DNA of 64,000 nt from the NCBI GenBank assembly GCA_964531645.1, contig CAZHEF010000003.1, positions 17,676 through 81,675 on the forward strand, written 5' to 3'. The notes under the pieces are model-generated. The model was not told where the DNA came from. It did no database searches and worked only from the letters and a program-made list of their open reading frames with translations. Made by a program: the position numbers and the translations under genes. Origin of the DNA: JBBIMS01 sp964531645. GTDB lineage: Bacteria; Acidobacteriota; Aminicenantia; JBFLYD01; JBBIMS01. The stretch's first letter is position 1. Every line of letters starts with the position of its first letter. Below, one piece after another: positions 24,340 through 32,474 of the stretch.

Positions 24340-25026
24340 TTGGGTATTGAAATGGATTTTCTTCTGAAAACATTTATAACAGGTTTTGAGGAAAAAATAT
24401 CGGATAAAAAACCTCTGAATGAGACAATAAAACTTCCGGAGCCTGAGACAATAGGAGGTATTCCTATATGGGATTGCTTGAGGAAAAGAAGGTCAGCAAG
24501 GGATTATAAAACTCAACCTGTTTCTTTAAAAGAGCTTTCCCAAATTCTTTGGGGCTCTTACGGAGTTACAGCGAAGGAATGGGGATACTATTTAAAAACA
24601 GCTCCTTCAGCTGGAGCTCTTTATCCGATAGAAATTTATGTTGCATCCTTCAATGTTGAAGGTTTAAAAAAAGGAATCTACCATTTCAATCCAAAAGATA
24701 TGACTCTGAAAGGGATTTTTGAGGGTGATTTTTCAAAGGAAATCACTCACGCATGTCTTGGTCAAGATTTTATTCTCAATTCAGCCTTTGTTCTTATCCT
24801 TACAGCAATTCCTTCAAGGACAATCTCAAGGTATAGAGAGCGGGGAGTGAGGTATATTTTGATGGATCTTGGTTGCATTATTCAGAATATCTATCTTTCC
24901 CTTACTGCATTGAACATGGGTGGATGTATTATTGGAGCTTTCTCAGACTCTGCCATGAATAAAATAATGAATTTAAACCCTGAAAAGGAACTTGTCCTCG
25001 CTGTATTTAGCGCAGGAAAAGTCTAA
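24340..25026 (+). CDS. SagB/ThcOx-type nitroreductase-fold oxidoreductase
   Basis: 228 residues, FMN-dependent nitroreductase fold. Key segments are RRSARDYKTQPVSLKELSQILWGSYG (conserved arginines for FMN phosphate), APSAGALYPIEIYV (SagB-type signature), YHFNPKDMTL and a late NMGGCIIGAF. SagB proteins oxidise azolines in peptide natural products, but many genomes, as here, carry stand-alone members with no cyclodehydratase nearby, so the substrate is unknown. The start is a TTG at 24340 one base after the DUF72 stop; an in-frame ATG at 24352 is possible. Confidence 0.82.
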   Translation: MGIEMDFLLKTFITGFEEKISDKKPLNETIKLPEPETIGGIPIWDCLRKRRSARDYKTQPVSLKELSQILWGSYGVTAKEWGYYLKTAPSAGALYPIEIYVASFNVEGLKKGIYHFNPKDMTLKGIFEGDFSKEITHACLGQDFILNSAFVLILTAIPSRTISRYRERGVRYILMDLGCIIQNIYLSLTALNMGGCIIGAFSDSAMNKIMNLNPEKELVLAVFSAGKV

Positions 25027-25048
25027 AATAGATTTTAGCAAAAAGCTT

Positions 25049-25061
25049 ACAGCCTACAGCT
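25049..25061 (-). repeat. AGCTGTAGGCTGT dispersed repeat, copy 2
   Basis: Exact inverted copy of the 13-mer at 9593-9605, in the gap between two convergent genes. Confidence 0.5.
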
Positions 25062-25079
25062 GAATAACCTTTATAAATT

Positions 25080-26042
25080 TCAAAAATGCTCCCAACCGGA
25101 ACGAGGAAGGGACTCCTCTTTCCCTTTTCTTAAAATTCTTATACCTTTTTCTTTTTTCTCGATCTTTCCAATCAATGTTATCGAAAACTTTTTCTTTGTG
25201 GAGTTATCCAACTCAATTAAAGATGTGAAAAGAAGCTCGTAATCCTCTCCACCCTGAAGAGCAAATTTTACAGGTTCTTCCTCAATTTCTTTACAGAATT
25301 TTTTCAGTTCCTCAGACATAGGAATTTTCTCGCTATCAATTACTGCACCGACACCCGATTCCCTGCAAAGATTGTGAAGGTCTATGGAAAGCCCATCACT
25401 CAGATCAATCATCGCACTGGCAATTCCTCTAAGATGTCTTCCCGCATTTATCCTTGGAGAAGGGTTGAGATGTCTCTCCACAAGATATCTATAGTGTGTC
25501 TCCTCTTTTTCTAAGTTATTCAAAAGTATGTAGAGCCCTGCTCCTGAATCCCCCAGATTTCCGGTTACATAAATAAAATCTCCTTCTCTGGCAGAACTCC
25601 TCAGGACTGCTTTATCAGTTCTTCCAACAAGGGTTATGGAAATAAAAAGTGTGGATGAAACACAGGTATCACCTCCAATCAGAAACACTCCGTATTCTCT
25701 GCTAATCTCCCTTATCCCTTGCATAAATTTCTCAATCCATTCCCATGAAAGTTCTTTTGGAAAACCTACTCCGATGAGAGCATAGAGAGGTTCGCCACCC
25801 ATTGAGGCAATATCAGATATATTTACAGCCATTGATTTTCTTCCAAGAAGAAATGGATCAAAGGAAATTTTGAAATGAACATCCTCTATAAGAAGGTCTT
25901 TTGTTATTAATAGATATCCGTCCTTTTCTTTTATTACAGCTGTGTCATCACCAATTCCGACAATAACTTCTTCTGGAGGAGACTGGAAATTCTTTCTTAC
26001 CCATTCTATAAAACCAAGTTCACCAATTTCTTTAATTCTCAT
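25080..26042 (-). CDS. thiL: Thiamine-monophosphate kinase
   Basis: Phosphorylates thiamine monophosphate to thiamine diphosphate. About 320 residues. The start at 26042 (MRIKEIGELG) is preferred to the upstream ATG at 26054 because GGAGG lies just ahead of it. Motifs are VGIGDDTAVI, TKDLLIEDVHF, MAVNISDIASMGGEPLYAL, GGDTCVSS, VTGNLGDSGAG, MIDLSDGLSIDL and LQGGEDYELLFT, all typical of ThiL and the AIR-synthase/PurM fold. No other thi gene and no TPP riboswitch is seen nearby. It is divergent from the MIP18-type gene. Confidence 0.93.
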   Translation of the reverse strand: MRIKEIGELGFIEWVRKNFQSPPEEVIVGIGDDTAVIKEKDGYLLITKDLLIEDVHFKISFDPFLLGRKSMAVNISDIASMGGEPLYALIGVGFPKELSWEWIEKFMQGIREISREYGVFLIGGDTCVSSTLFISITLVGRTDKAVLRSSAREGDFIYVTGNLGDSGAGLYILLNNLEKEETHYRYLVERHLNPSPRINAGRHLRGIASAMIDLSDGLSIDLHNLCRESGVGAVIDSEKIPMSEELKKFCKEIEEEPVKFALQGGEDYELLFTSLIELDNSTKKKFSITLIGKIEKKEKGIRILRKGKEESLPRSGWEHF

Positions 26043-26161
26043 CAGCACCTCCATTTAATTCCACTCTTAAATTATACAATGTAAATGGCTAAAATTAACC
26101 TTTTGTCAGGAAAGTTTGATTTTTTTTTTAATATCAGTGAAAATTTAAGATGGAGGTTTAA

Positions 26162-26461
26162 GTGATAACAAAGGAATTAGTTATGCAAAAACTTTCTGAA
26201 GTTGTAGACCCAGAAATAGGTCTAAATATTGTTGAAATGGGGCTTATTTATAGTGTTGAAATAAATGGAGAGTCAGTGGATGTAAAAATGACACTGACCG
26301 CCCCAGGATGCCCTCTTCAAAACACTCTTGTCTCTATAGCTAAAGATGCCATTCAACAGATCCAAGGGATAAAAAATGTAAACATCCAGATTGTCTGGGA
26401 TCCACCATGGCACCCATCAATGATGTCAGAGGAGGCTAAGAAGAAACTTGGCTTCAGCTGA
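26162..26461 (+). CDS. MIP18/DUF59 family iron-sulfur assembly protein (SufT/PaaD-like)
   Basis: 99 residues from a GTG with GGAGGTTTAA just upstream. It has VVDPEIGLNIVEMGLIYSVE (DPE motif), MTLTAPGCPLQNTL with the conserved reactive cysteine, and VQIVWDPPWHPSMMSEEAKKKLG-like ending, seen here as VWDPPWHPSMMSEE. Members help mature Fe-S proteins. The position, alone and divergent from thiL, does not indicate a specific client. Confidence 0.88.
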   Translation: MITKELVMQKLSEVVDPEIGLNIVEMGLIYSVEINGESVDVKMTLTAPGCPLQNTLVSIAKDAIQQIQGIKNVNIQIVWDPPWHPSMMSEEAKKKLGFS

Positions 26462-26589
26462 AGAATATTTTTGCTCTTTAAAATATTTTTCTACGAATTA
26501 TGCAACTTCTTTGAAAAGGAGTTTGAAGGACTTGACAAGGATATTTTTTTATGATACCCATAAAGAGAAAATGAGCTGGATTTGAGCTG

Positions 26590-27489
26590 ATGAAAAGATA
26601 TTACACATTTATGATAATTCCTTCCTCAACGGCAAGAACCAAAAAAATTGTTCTGAGCAACAAAACCATCAGATTCTTCTTTACTACATTTTCAATTTTT
26701 TTCATTGCTTTTTTCCTCATCTTTCTTGATTGGTTAAGGACAAGTTATGCAAAGCTCGAACTGAAAAGGTTAAAGGCAGAAAGTGTAAAACAGAAAGAGA
26801 GAATTAGAATGTATGAGGATCTGACGAAGGAACTGCAGGAAAAAATAAACAGTTTTAAAAGTTATACAGAAAAGCTAAATGTTTTTGCTGGTCTTCAGTC
26901 CCCTTACGCTTTAAAGGAAGTGGGCTCTGGAGGTGCAAACAGAAACGATATTGGAACAATTTTATCTAGCTCTATTCAGAAGCCAGCTCTTGAAAACCCT
27001 GAAATCATCAAAAAAGCAGCCAGCGAAGTTGAGCAGAATCTGAAGATTCTTGATCAATTTTTCAAGGATCAGAGTCTTCGCCTCTCGTCTTTACCTTCCA
27101 TCTGGCCAACAAGAGGTTATCTGAGTGGATTCTTCGGAAATAGAAGAGATCCATTTACAGGAAAGATAGAATTCCATTCTGGCCTTGACATCTCAACTCA
27201 GTTAGGGAATAAAGTATTTGCCACTGCAAATGGGATAGTAATTGCTGCAGAATATAGGAAAGGATATGGAAACATTGTAATAATAGACCATGGATTTGGA
27301 TTTTCCACTCTTTATGCCCATCTCTCAAAAATATGTGTTAAAGAGGCTCAGAAAGTTAAGAGATGGGATGTCATAGGCTATGTTGGAACAACAGGCAAAA
27401 GCACAGGACCTCATCTCCACTACGAAGTCCGTCGATACAATCAATCTGTAAACCCCCTTGATTTTATCCTTGAAGATTTTAATATTTAA
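26590..27489 (+). CDS. M23 family peptidoglycan endopeptidase, membrane-anchored
   Basis: 299 residues. A membrane helix at about 28-48 (FFFTTFSIFFIAFFLIFLDW) follows a short cytoplasmic N-terminus. A coiled coil occupies about 52-95 (KLELKRLKAESVKQKERIRM). The M23 zinc peptidase domain lies at about 180-295, with zinc ligands in HSGLDIST and HLHYEVR and the family segment GTTGKSTGP. Such proteins cut peptide crosslinks in murein during growth or division. The catalytic residues are intact. It is the last intact gene before a decayed one. Confidence 0.9.
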   Translation: MKRYYTFMIIPSSTARTKKIVLSNKTIRFFFTTFSIFFIAFFLIFLDWLRTSYAKLELKRLKAESVKQKERIRMYEDLTKELQEKINSFKSYTEKLNVFAGLQSPYALKEVGSGGANRNDIGTILSSSIQKPALENPEIIKKAASEVEQNLKILDQFFKDQSLRLSSLPSIWPTRGYLSGFFGNRRDPFTGKIEFHSGLDISTQLGNKVFATANGIVIAAEYRKGYGNIVIIDHGFGFSTLYAHLSKICVKEAQKVKRWDVIGYVGTTGKSTGPHLHYEVRRYNQSVNPLDFILEDFNI

Positions 27490-27567
27490 AAATTTCAGGG
27501 GGAAAGAACACGAAGAAAAAAAATAAATAATAAGTCATTTGGAATTAAAATTTGGATAGTATTCATA

Positions 27568-28279
27568 GTGGTTTTTATGATAACTCCGATCAAAGCTACT
27601 ACCTATGCTTTGATGACAATAACATTTGAAATAGAGAAAAGATGTGCTGTATGTGGAAAGGTAAGTAAGCAAATAGCACTTATGTCAACAAATGCCATTG
27701 GATATTCTGACCTGGATATGAGACCGCCTGAAATGGAACGGTCAACTATCAATACATGGATACAAATATGTCCTTCATGCGGGTATCGCGCTTTAGATAT
27801 ATCTGAGCTGATTGAAAAATCATCAGAAGCGGTTAACAGCGACTTTATCAACAACAGCTAAATAACCCAGAATTACCAAAACTATCAAATGACTTTCTTT
27901 GTCTTTCGCTAATTTTTGAAAACGCTGGTAAATATGCAAGGGCGGGATGTGCTACAATCTACGCTGCCTGGACGTGTGACGATGCTGGTAATGATACTGG
28001 TGCAAGAAATTGTCGCAAAAGAGCGTTCACTTTACTACAAAAGGCAAAAGAAAATGGTCAAAAATTTGCTGAAGGGGTTAGAGCAGAGGAAACTATAATG
28101 GTTGACTTGCTGAGACGCTCTGGACAGTTTGAATTGGCCATGAGGATCTGTGAAGAGAGAGGTTAAATAAGAAACCTGAGAAACTAATCTCAGATATTTT
28201 GAAGTTTCAGAAGATGCTTATTAACAAGTCAGATACTGCTTGCCATACAATTGAAGAAGCAATTAGAAAAAAAGAATAA
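27568..28279 (+). pseudogene. Frameshifted gene for a Cys-rich, possibly DUF2225-like protein
   Basis: Three readable segments in different frames join into one protein. Segment 1 (27568-27850): a signal-like start, then CAVCGK and ICPSCGYRALDIS, two CxxC knuckles. Segment 2 (from about 27849): NPELPKLSNDFLCLSLIFEN, AGKYARAGCATIYAAWTCDD and RRSGQFELAMRICEER. Segment 3 (28163-28279): KPEKLISDILKFQKMLINKS to the stop. The first shift lies in the short repeat CAACAAC at 27849-27856, the second near 28161-28165. No start codon with a ribosome site was found for the signal-like N-terminus. The arrangement of zinc knuckles followed by helical repeats is reminiscent of DUF2225 proteins; this assignment is weak. 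Confidence 0.55.
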
Positions 28280-28453
28280 TATCGAGAATTAAAAGCACTT
28301 CGCTGACAGCTCCTAACTTACAGCTAAGAATGTCCTCCTCTTGTTACCCTATTTCCTTTGCCCCCTGAGTTATCCACTTCTTAGGTGGAATTAAATATCA
28401 AAGATAACAGACTCGGAAGACATTAAAATCTTTACTTTTTACCTTTTAACTTT

Positions 28454-28687
28454 TTACTTTGCTTTTATCTTAAGGGAGTTCATTTTACCTGCCAGTGTGT
28501 TTCTGTGAATTCCAAGCATTTTTGATGCTTTAAATTTATTCCCTTTTTGAATTTTCAATGTAATCTCTATGAAAACCTTTTCAAATTCAGATAAAGCCTC
28601 TTTGAGATAAATATTCGATTCAATCATTTCCTTTGCAATTATTTCCATTTTTTCTCTTATGGATAATTCCTTAAATTCTTTTACCAT
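28454..28687 (-). CDS. Small Fis-type helix-turn-helix protein
   Basis: 77 residues from the ATG at 28687, which has GGAGGGATTA directly upstream; an earlier ATG at 28735 lies deeper in the cvpA gene and lacks one. The C-terminal 40 residues are a Fis-family helix-turn-helix: NKFKASKMLGIHRNTLAGKM matches the DNA-binding end of Fis and NtrC proteins. The N-terminal half is helical and could dimerise. It overlaps the end of the CvpA-like gene, so it is the last gene of a PHP-cvpA-fis-like operon. Its targets are unknown. Confidence 0.7.
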   Translation of the reverse strand: MVKEFKELSIREKMEIIAKEMIESNIYLKEALSEFEKVFIEITLKIQKGNKFKASKMLGIHRNTLAGKMNSLKIKAK

Positions 28688-29213
28688 TAATCCCTCCTGC
28701 TTCAAATTTTTCAAGGTTTTCTCTGTATTTTTCATAAATATCCGAAGGGAAAATTTTAGCTAAAGAATCAGTAATGTCAAGGGAATAAAAAGCAATGGAA
28801 GATCTCTCTGTCAATCTTAAATTCGGGAGAAAAACAATCGTCAGGACTATTAGTATCAGAACAATAACAACCCCTTTAATACCACCAAAAACAAGTCCAG
28901 CCATTCTATCGAGGAATTTAAGGGAACCTTTTATAAATAACTTCTTTGCAATGAAGGCAAGAATAGAACCTATAAGCATAAATAAAATCATAATAAGGAA
29001 GAAAGAAAGAAAATTGCAGAGAATTTCATTTCCAAAAATTGGTCGTATAATACTCGAAAGATTTCTCCAGTTTTCTATAGCTACTACCAACCCAATTACA
29101 AAAAAAGTAATGGATATGATCTCTTTGAAAAATCCTTTTATAAATCCCATCACAAGAGTATAAAGAATTATTATTAAAAAAAGAAGGTCGAACCATGGAA
29201 AACTTTCACTCAT
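28671..29213 (-). CDS. CvpA family membrane protein
   Basis: About 180 residues from the ATG at 29213, which has GGAGAAG upstream. Four hydrophobic helices are visible: WFDLLFLIIILYTLVMGFIK, IISITFFVIGLVVAIENW, FLSFFLIMILFMLIGSILAF and GVVIVLILIVLTIVFLP. The segment GFIKGFFKEI followed by a second helix, and MAGLVFGGIKG, are typical of CvpA (colicin V production) proteins, whose exact function is unclear. It overlaps the PHP gene in an ATGA-like junction and the Fis-like gene at its other end. Confidence 0.85.
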   Translation of the reverse strand: MSESFPWFDLLFLIIILYTLVMGFIKGFFKEIISITFFVIGLVVAIENWRNLSSIIRPIFGNEILCNFLSFFLIMILFMLIGSILAFIAKKLFIKGSLKFLDRMAGLVFGGIKGVVIVLILIVLTIVFLPNLRLTERSSIAFYSLDITDSLAKIFPSDIYEKYRENLEKFEAGGINGKRI

Positions 29214-29214
29214 T

Positions 29215-30084
29215 TCATCTTCTCCTTTCCATAAGCATCTCAACTATAGTGTAATCTCCATCTTCAATGGATGCAAAAGCAACATATGGCTTTATATTTC
29301 CATGAAAATCTGAGCCAGGGGTTGGGACAAGGTCAAGCTCCTCCGAGATTTCATAATAGAACAATTTTTCCTCAGGAGTATGATATGATGTCCACACTTC
29401 AACACCTTCAAGCCCTTTTCTTTTCAAATATAAAATATCCTCTCTGTCCACTCTACAAAATGAAGCACCTGGATGGGCTAAAACAGGAACTCCACCCGAA
29501 TTCTTTACAGCTTCAATCGCCTCTTCAGTGGATACATAGTTAAAGGGAACATAGGCGTGTCCACCGGGTTCAAAGTAATCTTTGTAAAATCTGTAGGGAG
29601 CTTTTGCGGGTTCGTCACGATATTTCTTTAACAATGGATGGTCAGGCAGTCTCAGAAATAAGACTCTTGCAATTGCTGTTCCTATAGGAATAGTATCTGG
29701 AGAATGAGAAAGAACATCGTCAATTCTTATGGAGAAACCAATTTCCTGAAGTTTCTTTATTCTTTTCTCCGCAAGAAACATTCTTCCCTTTTTAAGCCTA
29801 TCAAGAAGTTCTATGATCTGTCCTTCTCTTTCAACGAATGGTGATAGAATATGGAGTTCTCTTCCATTGAAGTGAGTTGTAATCTCAACACTCTGTATTA
29901 CTTCTACTTTTTTTTGACCACCGATCTCCAGTGCTTCTGGATAGGCATCGAGAGTGTCGTGGTCTGCAATGGAAATTGCTCTCAATTTTCCTAATGAGAG
30001 TTCAATTATTTCTTTAATGCTTAGATCACCATCAGAACTTTTGTTGGAATGAATATGTAAATCTATTCTCCCTTTTTCTTCCAT
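29215..30084 (-). CDS. PHP-domain phosphoesterase (nucleoside 3',5'-bisphosphate phosphatase-like)
   Basis: 289 residues, a single PHP domain. Metal-binding motifs are IDLHIHSNKSSDG (HxH), SIADHDTLDAY, VEITTHFNGRELHIL, PVLAHPGASF and PGSDFHG. Length and motif order match the YciV/RNase AM group, which releases phosphate from 3',5'-bisphosphonucleotides or trims RNA 5' ends. It is the first gene of the cvpA/Fis-like operon. It is separate from the PHP-glycosyltransferase fusion at 3364 and much closer to the canonical single-domain form. Confidence 0.88.
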   Translation of the reverse strand: MEEKGRIDLHIHSNKSSDGDLSIKEIIELSLGKLRAISIADHDTLDAYPEALEIGGQKKVEVIQSVEITTHFNGRELHILSPFVEREGQIIELLDRLKKGRMFLAEKRIKKLQEIGFSIRIDDVLSHSPDTIPIGTAIARVLFLRLPDHPLLKKYRDEPAKAPYRFYKDYFEPGGHAYVPFNYVSTEEAIEAVKNSGGVPVLAHPGASFCRVDREDILYLKRKGLEGVEVWTSYHTPEEKLFYYEISEELDLVPTPGSDFHGNIKPYVAFASIEDGDYTIVEMLMERRR

Positions 30085-30150
30085 TTCTGTTAACCTTGAA
30101 AAATTTCAAATGAGCAACGGGCTAAAATCTCAGAGCTAAAAGCCAATATT

Positions 30151-30168
30151 CGCAGACTAAAGTCTGCG
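30151..30168. repeat. Short perfect palindrome in intergenic DNA
   Basis: CGCAGACT (30151-30158), AA, AGTCTGCG (30161-30168). It lies between a GWxTD gene end and the PHP gene start and is flanked by TTAGCTGTAAACTGTCAGCT-type repeat sequence. It could be a transcript end or a small dispersed palindrome. Confidence 0.45.
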
Positions 30169-30356
30169 GAAACCTTCTCTTTTAGCTGTAAACTGTCAGC
30201 TGAAAGCTTAAAGCTATTATGTCTTGCGACTTTCATTCTACACTCTCTCTACTCCGCCTTATTTAGTTAGTTTACTTGTCTCGCTAAACTTTCCTCTCCT
30301 CTATTTTTATATCTGGAAAATTATTTTTCAAATCTTTCTAATGTGCTTCTTACTAT

Positions 30357-31781
30357 CTACTCTACGACTTCAAATTGTGCCTTAACCTCTTTGGCTATAT
30401 TAGCAATCTTGTCTGTTATTTTTACTGTAAGCTCATATTTTCCAGGTTCGATAAGATTAAGGGGAATTGGGTATCCTCCAACAAGAGCCTGCGTCGCTCC
30501 CTCTGGAACTTCCATCTCATTTGTATCAGGAGGAAGCTGATATGCTTTTTTATCAGATTTTATCGTAATTTCTGTCAAAATTGAGCACTTTTTGTTTTCA
30601 GTTTTAAAATTGTAAATTTTATAAAGAAAGTTTAGAGTTTCTGTTCTCTTGAAGACCAAACTCCATCTTGGATTTGCTCTGAATTGCCCAAAAATGAATG
30701 TGCTAACATCCTCTTTTGATATCATTCCAATGTTCTCAACATCCCCCGTTAGAATTGGAGAGCTTACTATCAACTCTTCAGTCCAGAAATTTGGAATTTC
30801 TACATCTAAAATTTTTAATGTATACCTCTCAGAATCTTTATCTTTAAGACCAAGATACAACTTATAATTCTTTGGCATAGCTGGAATACCAGCATAAACA
30901 AGACCATTATCACCTTCTGCCATTGGATCCACCTGTTTCATGAAATCCTCAAAAGTTCCATCCTCAGCTCTTACCCTTCCAAAAATAACCGCTTTTTTCA
31001 AAGGATTATCTTTTAAGCTATATTTTACTAAAATCGTCAGGTAAGTTGAGCCATTCATTGCCTTGTCAAAGTATGTCCTCCACTTTATTGGTATATCTTC
31101 ATGTTCCTGCGCTATTGAGATTGCCTCTTCAATTTTCTTTCCTTCAAATGAGTTTGCAGGGATTATAAATTTCTTCTGATACCTGGGAATCTCTTTAAGA
31201 CCAGGATTTACAATATATTTGAGGGAGGCTGTCATTAAAAGCTGGATAATTTTAGGCTGGGTGAGGGATGCATCTATTTCGTAGCCATACTGTCTGTCCA
31301 CAAAGTAGATTTTGAAGGACTCAAGGAAGCCAAGTTCTGGCATTGGGGGATAAAGCCACACCTCAGGCTGTGAAGGTGTTGCTCCTTCACTCAGAACAGA
31401 TTTAACTGATGTATCTGTATATCTCTGGGAAGGTTGCCCAAGGAGCACATAAACTCTTCCCATATCTGATCTCGCACCCCTTCTGCTCCCATAAGTAAAA
31501 GTCTTGTTTGCATATTCAAGCCTTTTGTAATAGAGATCTTTGAACTCATTCTCTTCAGTAAGGGGTGTAGGGTCTCTTTTTGCCCAGAAAATTGTAATAA
31601 ATTCGTCTCTCTCTTTGTCTGTTTTAAGCTCTTTGAAAGCCTTCTCTTCATCTTTAGTAATTATCAGGAAAACTTCATCTTTCAACCACTTATCGTATTT
31701 ATCTTTTTTTGCAAAGAGGGATAAAGAAAATGAGGAAAATAAAAAAAGAACAAAAAATAAATAACTAAATAGCTTTTTCAC
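30357..31781 (-). CDS. GWxTD-domain exported protein (long form)
   Basis: 474 residues. Signal peptide about 1-24 (KKLFSYLFFVLFLFSSFSLS). The domain begins KDKYDKWLKDEVFLIITKDE, then FWAKRDPTPLTEENEFKDLY, YKRLEYANKTFTYGSRRGAR, SDMGRVYVLLGQPSQRYTD and EVWLYP. In this copy the name-giving motif is changed (RRGARSDMGRVYV). A long C-terminal part of beta segments follows, ending in TVKITDKIANIAKEVKAQFE. The role is unknown; an envelope location is inferred from the signal peptide. It faces the TetR operon divergently across about 108 bases. Confidence 0.8.
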   Translation of the reverse strand: MKKLFSYLFFVLFLFSSFSLSLFAKKDKYDKWLKDEVFLIITKDEEKAFKELKTDKERDEFITIFWAKRDPTPLTEENEFKDLYYKRLEYANKTFTYGSRRGARSDMGRVYVLLGQPSQRYTDTSVKSVLSEGATPSQPEVWLYPPMPELGFLESFKIYFVDRQYGYEIDASLTQPKIIQLLMTASLKYIVNPGLKEIPRYQKKFIIPANSFEGKKIEEAISIAQEHEDIPIKWRTYFDKAMNGSTYLTILVKYSLKDNPLKKAVIFGRVRAEDGTFEDFMKQVDPMAEGDNGLVYAGIPAMPKNYKLYLGLKDKDSERYTLKILDVEIPNFWTEELIVSSPILTGDVENIGMISKEDVSTFIFGQFRANPRWSLVFKRTETLNFLYKIYNFKTENKKCSILTEITIKSDKKAYQLPPDTNEMEVPEGATQALVGGYPIPLNLIEPGKYELTVKITDKIANIAKEVKAQFEVVE

Positions 31782-31841
31782 TATAACCTCCTAAAAAGAG
31801 TTTTTATCACGCCAAATTAAAAAAGTCAATTCCTCAAAAAC

Positions 31842-31870
31842 TTGACATGTATGTCAAAAAATAATAGAAT
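31842..31870 (+). promoter_or_regulatory. Sigma70 promoter overlapped by a palindromic TetR operator
   Basis: The -35 TTGACA is at 31842-31847, then a 17-base spacer and -10 TAGAAT at 31865-31870. The -35 is half of a perfect palindrome, TTGACAT-GT-ATGTCAA (31842-31857), placed so that a bound repressor would block RNA polymerase. The TetR gene starts 20 bases further on, so autorepression is likely. Confidence 0.75.
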
Positions 31871-31889
31871 TTAGACTGGGTGGTCGAAA

Positions 31890-32474
31890 TTGGATAAAAA
31901 GAGGGAAAGGACAAAAGAGATATTGAAAGCTGATGAGCTAATATTTCTTAGAAATGGATTCAACAATTCCTCCATGGATGAAATTGCTGATTTTGCAGAC
32001 ATTGGAAAGGGAACGATTTATTATTATTTCAAAAGCAAAGAAGAAATTTTCTTTATTCTCATCAAGAGGGAGGCGGATAGAGTTTACGAGGAAATAGTAA
32101 AAAGAGTATCGGCGAAAAAATCTTTATACAGGGTTATTAAAGAAGTTATGTCTTTTTATCTTGAATATTTCTCTAAAAACCCAACATTTCTAAGGCTCTT
32201 TTTCCCCTGCATTGCAGGCTTAGTTAAGATTGAAAATAAAGATCTTCTTAAAAGATATACAAAAAGTTACAGAAAGCATCTTCAATTTATAAAGAGGATT
32301 ATATCTTTAAAGATTAATGAAAAGGGAGTCCCCTTAAGTGCAAAATGTTTGCTAAACCTTATCAATGTAATTCAGATTGGAATTGGACTCAAACTTCTCG
32401 AAGGAAAAGAGAAAGAAGCAAGAGAGTCTTTGAAACTTTTCTTTAGGATACTCAAGAAATTCCTGGAGGGATGA
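31890..32474 (+). CDS. TetR-family regulator of the lipid-export operon
   Basis: 194 residues from a TTG start. The N-terminal helix-turn-helix (about 10-55) contains ADELIFLRNGFNNSSMDEIA, FADIGKGTIYYYFKSKEEIF, the standard TetR signature with the YYYFKSKE hinge. The C-terminal ligand domain is variable and gives no effector hint. The stop is followed immediately by the MMPL gene start, so regulator and exporter form one operon. The palindrome on its own promoter is the expected operator. Confidence 0.9.
   Translation: MDKKRERTKEILKADELIFLRNGFNNSSMDEIADFADIGKGTIYYYFKSKEEIFFILIKREADRVYEEIVKRVSAKKSLYRVIKEVMSFYLEYFSKNPTFLRLFFPCIAGLVKIENKDLLKRYTKSYRKHLQFIKRIISLKINEKGVPLSAKCLLNLINVIQIGIGLKLLEGKEKEARESLKLFFRILKKFLEG

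Noticed and set aside
26040..26165. TPP riboswitch upstream of thiL
   Set aside because: No CTGAGA-type core or matching stems were found in the short thiL/MIP18 gap.
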